Assembly (NCBI GenBank): GCA_965240325.2
Contig: OZ251230.1
Location: 2,294,001-2,358,000 of the forward strand
Reading direction: 5' to 3'
Length of the DNA stretch: 64,000 bases
Source of the DNA: Rebecca billardiae RCC1528
Lineage: Eukaryota > Haptophyta
Of the stretch, positions 50,609-59,300 are shown one piece after another. A program made the position numbers and the translations under genes. Position 1 is the stretch's first letter. Every line of letters begins with the position of its first letter. The notes beneath the pieces are model-generated. The model had not been told where the DNA came from. It searched no databases and saw only the letters and a program-made list of their open reading frames with translations.

Positions 50609-53600
50609 TCAGAAGTTCGACAGGCGGATGCGGCGCAGCGTGTGCCACACCTCGAGCGGGATGGGCGGCCGCTCGGTGCCCGCGTCCGCGTCCGACGCGG
50701 CGATCGGCGCGGCCGTCGTCGCGATGCGCAGGTTGCTCTGCGAGCGCGCGACGTCCCAGCCGCGCCGCAGCCACGGCTTGGCGCTCGAGCGCGCCATCTC
50801 GTGGAAGGTGACGCAGAACGCGAGGTAGCGCTCGAGCGCGGCGATGCGGCTCTCGTAGAAGCGCTGCAGGTGGATCTGCCGGTCCTGGATCTCGATCGTG
50901 CGCTGGTCGAGCTTGTCGCAGAACGCGAGCCGGACGCTCGGGTCGTCGTCCGAGGTGCTCGGCCGCGCGACGGCCGCGTCGCGGTGCGTCGCGATCGCGA
51001 TGCGCCGGCGCGCGAGCATGTCGACGCGCGTCTCGGGCGCGTCGGCGAGCAGGAAGTGGGCGCCGTACGGCAGCGCGCGCAGCTGCGCGACGCCGGGCGT
51101 GGAGAGCTGCAGCCGCCGCGCCGCCTCGGCCGCGCTGTGCGCGAGCGCGGTGCGCACCTGCTGCACCTCGCGCGCGTGCGCGGTCGCCATCACGGCGCGT
51201 AGCACAAGCCTCGGGCTGACGCTCGCGCCGCTCGCCACGAGCCGCGCGTACACGAGCTCGTCGAGGAAGAGGCGGCGGCGCGCCGAGGGCAGGTGCACGT
51301 GCGTCGAGACGTACTGCGGGTGCAGCGCGTTCTGGCCGACGCTGAAGATCTCGGGGCCGTTGCCCGCGGTCGGGTCCATCGGGTATGCCGGGTTCTGCAC
51401 GAACGCGGCCTGCTTGCACGCGAGCAGGAGCGCGGCCTCGGTCTTGGCGAGGCAGCAGAGGCGGCCGTCCGGCCGGCCGACCGCGAGCAGCAGCCCGCGG
51501 GACACGCGGTGCGTGAACGTGTGCACGAAGTGGTCGACGCCCGACGCGCCGTGCACGTCGAGCGCCGCGAACGAGTACGCCTGCGCGAACAGCTTGGAGC
51601 AGAACGCCTCGAGCAGCTGGTGGTTTGTGTTGGAATCGACGATCACGAGCGTGCGCTTGCCCATCCGCGCCCACATCGGCCGGCCCTCGCACGCGCGCAG
51701 CGCCCAAGTGAGCAGCTTGGCGCAGTACACGTAGAGCAGGCCGTCGAGGGTGCGCAGCGCGAAGCCGACGGCCGTGAGGCCGAGCTCAAGCGCGCCGCGC
51801 CCGCGCGGCGCGTCCGCGTCGACGAGCGACCATTCGAGCGCGGCGCGCGCGCGCGGCAGCCCGAGCAGTCGCAGCGCGAGGTGCGCGCTAAAGCTGACCG
51901 CCGGCGCGGCCAGCGCGACTGACAGCAGCACGTACGCGGCGGTGAGGCAGAGGACGCGCCAGGGCTCGCGCACGTGCGCGCCCCAGCGCCGGCCCTGCGC
52001 GCACAGCGCGTCGTGCGTCGCGCTGCGCATCGGCGTCGGCTCGCCCTCGCGCGCGCCGTGCCCCACAATGTCCTCCACCGCCGGCACGGCGGTCGATGCG
52101 AGCATCTCTCGCATGTCGGCGAGACAGCCCTCGGAGAGGCGCGTGATTGGCTCCGGCTGCCCGGGGTCCGGGCGGGGCGGTCCGGGCGGCGCGGCGGCGT
52201 GCGGCGCGCGGTGCGCGGCGGCGGCACCGCCGGCGCCGCCGCCGCCGCCGCCGGGCGCGGGCGCGAGCTTCGAGCGCACGCGCGCGCCGACGCCGCCGTC
52301 GGCGCCGAAGCGTTCCCACTGCTGTGCGGTGAGCGACGGCCCGAATCGGCGGCGCGCGTCGGACGCGAGGTGGAGCAGGAGGTACGTGAGCGTGTGCTGC
52401 ATCGCGGCGACGGCGAGGCTCGAGGGCTCGGCCGCGCGCACGCCCGCGCCCGTCAGCATCACCCGGTCCGCCGGCGGCGGCTGGCCGCGCGCCGCGTACG
52501 CCGCAGCCAGTGACATCTCCATTTGCGAATCGGGCGTGCCCGTGAGCAGCCAGATGCGGCCCGGGGCGAGGCGCTCGAGCAGCCGCGTCGCGTGCAGCGT
52601 GGGGAAGGTCTGCCCCGAGTGCGAGACGAGCAGCACCGCGCTCGACTCGATGTCCGCCGTCGTCGGCGTCGTCGACCCCGAGAAGAACGTCTTGCGCGGC
52701 GAGAACTTTCCGATCCCGAGCAGCTTATTCGCCGACACGCAGCGCACCTTGAGGAACGGGAAGGCGTCCTCGAGGTCCGAGGCGAACTGCTCCGCGAGCC
52801 AGAGCGAGACCTCGATGCCCGCGATGAGCAGGTCGACGGTGCCGAGCCGGCGCGCGCGCCGCGCGCGCATCAGCGGCGCGATGTGCGCGGCGAGCGCGTC
52901 CGCCGCGCGGTGGGTCGGGTTGCTTGGGTCTGCCCACGCCTCGCCGACGCGGCGCAGCGCGCGCGGTGTCTCGGCCAAGTCTGCCGCGACGAGATCGGCG
53001 GCCGCGTGTGGCACGGGCACGTGCGCCTCGCGCACGCGCACCGTGCGCGCGCGCAGCTCGGCGCGCGAGCTCTCCACCGCGCTCGTGAGCGAGTACGCGC
53101 GCAGCTGCACGCCGCCGCTCAGCGGCAGGCAGTGCGAGCGCAGCGCCTCGCGCGCCGCGTCGGTGCCGGCGCGCGCGCCGCCGGCCGCTGCCGCGGAGCG
53201 CGAGCGCGTCGACACGTCCGCCGAGGGCGGCGGCCGCCCGGAGCTGCCGACGGAGTCGGTGGTCCAGCCGGCGTCGGCTGCGCTCGCGCTCGCGCCGTGC
53301 CGCTCGCGGCCGCCGCCGCCGCCGCCGTTGCCGCGCCGCAGCGGCAGGCAGTCAGAGCCGCCAGCGGGCGACGCGGCGCGCGGCACGCGGCCGTGGCCGG
53401 CGCGCGCCGGTGGGCTCATCTGCCCGGGCAGCGCGGGCCGCCCACCCGCCGAGCCCGGCCAGCCCGCGCCGCTCCGCTCGCCGAGGCTGCCGCCGCCGCC
53501 GCCGGGGCTCTCGGCGCCGCCGCGGTCCTCGGCGCCGCCGCGGTCCTCGGCGCCGCCGCGGCTGCCGCCGCGGCTGAGCGCGCCGACCAGCACCGACCTG

Positions 53601-55165
53601 CGGCGCACGTATGCACTGAGCAGCTCCCCGAATGACGAAACGCGGCGCGCGTCGGTGTACTGCCCGTCGTCGACGAGGGGCGCGGGCGGGCCGATGCGCA
53701 CGACCTCGCCGGTCTCGTCGAGCGCGAGCGTGCGCTCGAGCGGCGTGCCGTCCTCGCGAACCGGCGTGCGCACCGCGCTCGCCTCGGAGCCAAAAAGCAC
53801 GACGGGTGCCGACTCCGAAAAGGCGAGCTGCATCGGCTGGCCGAGAGCGCCGAGCACGACCGCGCCGGGCTCGAGCGAGCAGTGCGCCTGCACGCCGAAG
53901 GTACCGTGCGCGCGCTGCAGCACCTCGGTCAGCGCCGCGTACAGGTCGTTCCGCAGGAACGCGCGCACGGTGTGGTGAATGAACTGAATCACCTGCGCGC
54001 CCGACCACGAGCGCGCGCGCCCCCAGACGGCCGCGCGCGCGCTCGGCTCCGCGAGCCGCTCGGCCAGCTCGGCCTGGAGCGCGCGCACGCCGGCGAGCGA
54101 GACGAGGTAGCGCCGCGGGTCGAGCTGGAACGGCACGATGATGCGCTCCGCGTGCCGCTCCCACGCGCTCTCGAAGACGCGCGCCCAGCGCACGTGCCAG
54201 ACCATGTCCGACGGCGCGGCGCGGATGCCTGCGAGCGAGTTCGCGCCGTCGAGCGGCTGCGAGGGCGAGACGTCGCCGAGCGTGGTGCAGATCACGCGGA
54301 GCCACGCAAGGCGCGCGGCGGGCCCCCAGCGCCCCTGCACGCGCAGCAGCTCGAGCAGCCCCGCCAGCTTCGGCGAGTCCCCGCTCGTCGCGTTCCGCGC
54401 CTGCAGCGCGCGCTCAAGCCAAAGGCCGACCTCACCGTTGGTCGCGACCGAGCCGTAGGCATCGAAGGAGTCAAAGTCGCCGTTGTGCGCGAGGTGGATG
54501 ACGCACGGCGTGATCTCTGGCACGAAGGCCGCGCGCACCGGGTCGTACCGGTACACGCGCTCGGACACCTTCGCCCCGTCACCCACGGACACGACGGAGC
54601 GGCTGGCGGCGTCCCACCGCTGCGGCACGGTGTGCGCCATGCTGCCGACGAGCAGCGCGCCCGCCGCGTTCTCGCGGCGGTAGCCGGTATCGAACCAGTC
54701 GTGCGGGTGCAGCTCGGGCACGAGGTTGAGGCTGCCCGTGGCGAAGCGCGTGTGCCCCAGGATGGACAGCGCGCTCGTGCCGCGGCCGCGCCCCTGCGGG
54801 CACTGGCGGCGGAACTGGCGATCCAGGTCGTCCGCGAGCGGGTAGCGCTTGCGCGCGATGGTGCGCACGCGGCCCATCGCCGGCGCGGCGGAGAGCTCGT
54901 CGCGGAACTCGAAGCTGGAGACGCCGCCCGCCTGCCCGCCGCGGATGATGTTCGCCTCGACCATCTGCTTCACAATCTTGGCCGGCGCGAGCAGCGGCGA
55001 CTCGCTCGCCCCGCCGCCGTCCGAGCTCGCCGAGGAGCGCGTCTCGCGGCGGCGGCCGGACTTGTCGTCCTCGGAGGCGACGGCCTTGTCCGCGTCGGCG
55101 GTGACGAGACGCACGTCGACGCGGCCGCCCGTGTACGTCAGCAGGAGCCCGAGGTTGCCGCACAT
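50609..55165 (-). CDS. Large class-II glutamine amidotransferase/SIS membrane protein
   Basis: 1,518 residues, no intron. It starts MCGNLGLL, so Cys2 would be exposed as the N-terminal nucleophile, as in GlmS/GFAT and other Ntn amidotransferases. Further family motifs are GHTRFATGS near residue 137 and HLAHNGDFDSFDAYG near 228. A long Pro/Ala/Gly-rich segment spans about 500-700. A sugar-isomerase-like segment follows near 760-880, with AGIEVSLWLAEQFASDLED and LLVSHSGQTFPTLHATRLL (compare SxSGxTxxT of SIS domains). Two hydrophobic stretches lie near 1070-1105 and 1125-1155 (CLTAAYVLLSVALAAPAVSF), then about 360 unrecognised residues. GFAT enzymes are about 600-700 residues and soluble, so this is probably a derived relative with an unknown acceptor. 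Confidence 0.8.
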   Translation of the reverse strand: MCGNLGLLLTYTGGRVDVRLVTADADKAVASEDDKSGRRRETRSSASSDGGGASESPLLAPAKIVKQMVEANIIRGGQAGGVSSFEFRDELSAAPAMGRVRTIARKRYPLADDLDRQFRRQCPQGRGRGTSALSILGHTRFATGSLNLVPELHPHDWFDTGYRRENAAGALLVGSMAHTVPQRWDAASRSVVSVGDGAKVSERVYRYDPVRAAFVPEITPCVIHLAHNGDFDSFDAYGSVATNGEVGLWLERALQARNATSGDSPKLAGLLELLRVQGRWGPAARLAWLRVICTTLGDVSPSQPLDGANSLAGIRAAPSDMVWHVRWARVFESAWERHAERIIVPFQLDPRRYLVSLAGVRALQAELAERLAEPSARAAVWGRARSWSGAQVIQFIHHTVRAFLRNDLYAALTEVLQRAHGTFGVQAHCSLEPGAVVLGALGQPMQLAFSESAPVVLFGSEASAVRTPVREDGTPLERTLALDETGEVVRIGPPAPLVDDGQYTDARRVSSFGELLSAYVRRRSVLVGALSRGGSRGGAEDRGGAEDRGGAESPGGGGGSLGERSGAGWPGSAGGRPALPGQMSPPARAGHGRVPRAASPAGGSDCLPLRRGNGGGGGGRERHGASASAADAGWTTDSVGSSGRPPPSADVSTRSRSAAAAGGARAGTDAAREALRSHCLPLSGGVQLRAYSLTSAVESSRAELRARTVRVREAHVPVPHAAADLVAADLAETPRALRRVGEAWADPSNPTHRAADALAAHIAPLMRARRARRLGTVDLLIAGIEVSLWLAEQFASDLEDAFPFLKVRCVSANKLLGIGKFSPRKTFFSGSTTPTTADIESSAVLLVSHSGQTFPTLHATRLLERLAPGRIWLLTGTPDSQMEMSLAAAYAARGQPPPADRVMLTGAGVRAAEPSSLAVAAMQHTLTYLLLHLASDARRRFGPSLTAQQWERFGADGGVGARVRSKLAPAPGGGGGGAGGAAAAHRAPHAAAPPGPPRPDPGQPEPITRLSEGCLADMREMLASTAVPAVEDIVGHGAREGEPTPMRSATHDALCAQGRRWGAHVREPWRVLCLTAAYVLLSVALAAPAVSFSAHLALRLLGLPRARAALEWSLVDADAPRGRGALELGLTAVGFALRTLDGLLYVYCAKLLTWALRACEGRPMWARMGKRTLVIVDSNTNHQLLEAFCSKLFAQAYSFAALDVHGASGVDHFVHTFTHRVSRGLLLAVGRPDGRLCCLAKTEAALLLACKQAAFVQNPAYPMDPTAGNGPEIFSVGQNALHPQYVSTHVHLPSARRRLFLDELVYARLVASGASVSPRLVLRAVMATAHAREVQQVRTALAHSAAEAARRLQLSTPGVAQLRALPYGAHFLLADAPETRVDMLARRRIAIATHRDAAVARPSTSDDDPSVRLAFCDKLDQRTIEIQDRQIHLQRFYESRIAALERYLAFCVTFHEMARSSAKPWLRRGWDVARSQSNLRIATTAAPIAASDADAGTERPPIPLEVWHTLRRIRLSNF

Positions 55166-56326
55166 GGTGATCCGTGAGCGCGAATCTTATTGCTGCCGCG
55201 CGCGCGTCGGGCGGCGCTGTTGAGTGCTTGTGATGCCGCTTTCTGTCTTTCTGAGCCTGAATCCATTACATGAACCGGTACAGTTTATTTGTTTTAACGT
55301 GCGTAAGGCTCACGGTGGCAGGTTGCCGCGCCATCCTTCATCGCACGCTCTCCGAAGAGAGACCTGGAAACTGGGGGTTTGAACCACAGTACCATAGGGG
55401 TATTTTGAGTATCTGAAGAAGCCCCGTCTCAAGGAGACAAGGACAGACAGTCGACCCTAATGAAAGCGGGCGCTCGATAACAGCGGAGCAGCGAGCTTTG
55501 TATTTTCGGCATCTCCCTTATTCGTAGCGGTTGTAGCCTTGGTTATGAGCCTCTGAGTTCTGACCAGGCGAAATAATTTGAAGATACGACGAGACGAGAA
55601 TCTGCTTGAGATATATGGAGCGCTCGTTGGAACTTGAGCCCGCTTTGGCGCCCACGCGGCGAGGGCGACGACGGGCGTACACGGGGCCCGCGGCGGCGGG
55701 AAGCGCGCGGGCGCGGCCGAGAACGGCACGGTCCGGACGCCTCTTGCCAGCCGCGGACGCGCACCGCGCCTCCTCCTCGCACGCTGCTAACTTGATCCGG
55801 GGCCATGCGGTGGAACTTGAGCTGCCGACCAGCTCAAGTTCCACGGCTGGTCAAGGTTCGGCTTGCGACCTCGCCGCTGGTGCTTGCAAGAAGGTACACG
55901 AGTTGGTCGAACTCCCGCGCACCCGCTCTGCGCTCGTCGACGCCCTCTGAAGGTGACTCGGGGTGCATGCGGGGCAGTGGAATGCAGTGGTTCGGCGTCG
56001 CCTCTCAGTCGTCCAGCGCGCAGGCCATGTAGCGCGGGTGTGGTGCGCGCATGGCCCGGTAATTCGGTCGCGGCATGTCTGCCTGGTCTACCCAAGGCCT
56101 GCCGCACCGCGAAGCGAGCGCTCAGGAGCGTGTGCCGAGCGTGCCAGCCCCGCCGAGATGGGGCACTTCGCTGGGAAATGCGGGGTCAAGTTCTGACCAC
56201 CTCGGCTCAAGTTCCAACGAACTACCAGTACTGCTGAGTGCTGACCACTTGACCAGAAAGAAAAGCGCCGCCTACCATCAACACTGCTCGCGTAGTCTTG
56301 CGCGGATTCAAACATCAGAAACTACG
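55166..56326. other. Divergent spacer holding MITE copy 2
   Basis: Separates the amidotransferase start (minus) from the Sfi1-like start (plus). Its right half is a MITE; the remainder (55170-55610) is less GC-rich and shows no gene. Confidence 0.5.
55616..56220 (+). mobile_element. 605-bp MITE, copy 2
   Basis: Closely matches 42022-42626 along its length. The left TIR is intact after a TA. The right end keeps CTCAAGTTCCAACGA but then diverges. It has an internal perfect 15-bp palindrome (55810-55824 with 55830-55844, TGGAACTTGAGCTG). It ends 106 bases before the Sfi1-like start codon. Confidence 0.8.
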
Positions 56327-59300
56327 ATGGCGAAGCCGAGGCCGCGCGCGCTCGCGGCGGCGCTGGCGACGTGGGACGCGCGGGCGAGCGCGAGCTCCCT
56401 CGCGCGCACGACGCGCGCGCTCGGCGTCGCATCGCACCGCGAGACGCTCACGCGCCGCGCCCTCGACGCCCTCGCCGACAACGTCGAGCGGCGGCGCGCG
56501 GCGGAGTTGTCTGCGCTGCGGTCGCAGCTGCGGTTTCACGCGCACACGCTCGCGACGCCCGAGCGGCTGGGCGCGTGCGCGCGCGCGCTGGCGCGCTGGC
56601 GCGCGCCGCTCCTCGCCGCGGCGCTCGCGGGCTGGCGCGCCTTACTCGACGCCGCGCGGGAGGACGCGTGGGCACGGCTCGGCCGCGCGGCCGTGCTCGC
56701 GCGACGGGCCGCCGCGCGCCGCGGCCTCACGGCGCTGTGGCGGCGAACGGCGGCGGCGGCGCGCGCGCCGCCTCTGCCGTACGTCCGACTCGCCGCCACG
56801 CGCGCGCCGGGCACGCTGCGCCGCTGGCGCGCCGCCGCGCGCGCGGCGCGCGTGCGCGGCTCGCGGCTTGGCCATGCCTTTTCGTATCGGTCCCTCTCGC
56901 TGACGGCGCGCGCGCTCTCGCGCTGGCGGCGGGCACGGCTGCAGCTGCGCGGCGCGCGCGCGCACGCGCGCGTGGCGAGCGCGCATGCCGCGCTCAGCGC
57001 GCACGAGCGCGCGTGGGCGCGCATCCGCGCGGCGTGCGCGCGCGCCGCGCGCGCGCGCGCGCTGTGGCGCTTTGCTGCGGCCGCGCGGCGCGCGCGCGCG
57101 CTGGCGCGTTGGCGGGTGGTGCGGCGCGCGCGCGCGGGCACGGGCGGGCAGTGGCGCACGGCGGCGCGGGCGTACGCGCGCACCGCCTTCCGAGCCGGCT
57201 GGCTCGCGCTCGCCCGCGCCGCCGCCGCCGCCTCCGCCGCCGCCGCGGTCCGCGCGTCGTGCGCTCACGTGGCGCGCGGCGCGGCGCTCGCGCGGTGGCG
57301 CGGCGCGGCCGCCGCGGCGCGGGCTCGTCGGCAGCTCGGGCGCGCGGCGGCGCACGCGGCGCAGCCCGCGGCGCTGGGCGCGGCGATCGAGCACTGGGCC
57401 CGGCGCGTCGCGCCCGCGCCGCCCTCGCCCGCCAGCACCGCGCGCTCGCACGCGCTCGACGCGTCCGCGCGGCGCGTCGCGGCGCGCGGCGCCGCGCGCG
57501 CCGTCGCCTGCGGCTGGCGGCGGCTGGCGGCGGCGACGGCGGCGCACGGCCGCGACGCGGCGGCGCGCAAGCGGCGGGAGGAGGCGGCGGCGCGGTGGCT
57601 GTTACGCACGCTCGCGCTCGCGTGGACGCAGCTCGAGATCGCCGCCGCCGACGCCGACGCCGAGCGCCCGCCGCCGCGCGCGCCGACGCTGCGCACGGCG
57701 CGTCTTGCCGGCGCGCTGCGAGCGTGGCGCGCCGCCGCGGCCGCGCCGGAGGCGGCGACGGCGGCGACGCGCGCGCGGCGGGCGCGGCGCGCGCGGCTTG
57801 CGGCGTCGGCTGCGGCGCTGGAGCGGCTCGCCGGCCTCGCCGGCGCGCGGCGCGACGCGGCGCGCGACCTCGCGCGCGCCGCGCGCTGGCACGCCGCCAC
57901 CGCACGCATGCGCGCGCTCGTGCGAATGGCGTCGGGCGCGGCGCGCGGCGCGCTCGCGCGAGCGCGCGCGCGCGCGCTCGCTGGCGCGGTGCTGGCGCGC
58001 GCGCTGCGCGCGCTGCGCGGGGCGGCGCGCGCACTCGCGGCGAGGCGCCGTGCGGACGCGCCGTCGCGCGCCGACGCCGCGCTCGCCGCGCGCGCGCGCG
58101 CCGCGCGCGTGCGGCGCGGCGCGCTGCGCGCGCTGCAAGTCGCAGCGCTGCGCGCGCGCACGGCGCGCGCGCTCGCGGCGGCCGCCGTTCGCTCGGCCAC
58201 GGTGGGCGCGGCCGCGGCGGGCTTCGAGCGGCTCGCGGCGTGCGCGATGGCGCGGGCGAGGCACGCCGCGCGCGTCGACGCCGCCGCGCGCCTCGCCTCG
58301 CGCACCGCGCGGCGCGCCGCCCTGCGCGTGCTGGGCGCGTGGCGCGCGCGCTGCGCGGCGCGCCGGCGCCGAAGCAGCTCAGCATGGCTGCCGTCAGCAT
58401 GGCTGCCGCCGCGCGCGCGGCGCAGTGGCGGCTCTGGCGACAGCGCGGCGGCGTTGGCGGCGTCGCTGCACGCGATGGTGGCGCGCGCGCACGCCGCGCG
58501 CGAGGCGGACGCGCTCGAGCGCTGGCGCGCCTCCGCCGCGTGGCGCGCCGCCGGGGCCGAGGCAGACGCTCGACGACGCGGCGGCGGTTGGCCTCACTGG
58601 CCGGCTCGGCGCGCGGCCGGCGCGGCCGGCGCGGCCGGCGGCGGCGGCGGCGGTGGCGGTGGCGTGGCGGGCGGCGAGGCCGGCGTGCGCGCGCGCGGCG
58701 GCGCGCGCATGCCCGTGGTGCACGAGGGCGGCGCGGCCGCGCACCGCGCCGCCGTCCGCGCCGCCGTCCGCGCCTGCCTCCGCTGGTGTGGGTGGCGGCG
58801 GCTGCGCGCGGCCGCGGCCGCGCGCGCCGCGCTGAGCGCGCCGGCGGCGCGCGCGGCGCGCAGTGCGGAGCTTGTGGCGCGTGCGCGCGCCCTCGACGCG
58901 CTCGTGCGCGCGGCGTGGCTGCGTGGCATGCCGCCGCACGCGTGCGCGCTCACCAGGCGCGTGCGCGCACTCCGAGCCCTGCACACGCGCCGCGCGCGCG
59001 CGCGCGCCGCCGCCGAGCGCGCGGCGGCCGCGCGCGCGTATGCCCGCGCGGCCGCGCTGCGGCGCGGCGCGCGCGCGCTCGCGACGCGCGCCGCGTTGCG
59101 CACGCACGCCGTCGCGCTGATGGCGATCGCGCAGAGCGTGGCGCTCGCGCGCGCGGGCGCACAGTCGCCCGCGGGCGTGGCCACTGCGCCGCACGCCGCG
59201 GCGGACGCTCAGTCGTGCGTCGCCGCCGGCTTCCACCGCTGGCTCGGCGGCGCGCTCGCGCGCTGGGCACGGCGCGTCGTCGCGAGTGGCGGCGGCGCGG

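Noticed and set aside
51750-53978. 742-codon plus-strand frame
   Set aside because: Antisense of the amidotransferase/SIS gene; composition only.
56075-56326. Upstream extension of the Sfi1-like frame
   Set aside because: It translates MITE copy 2 sequence; the ATG at 56327 opens directly into the repeat region.
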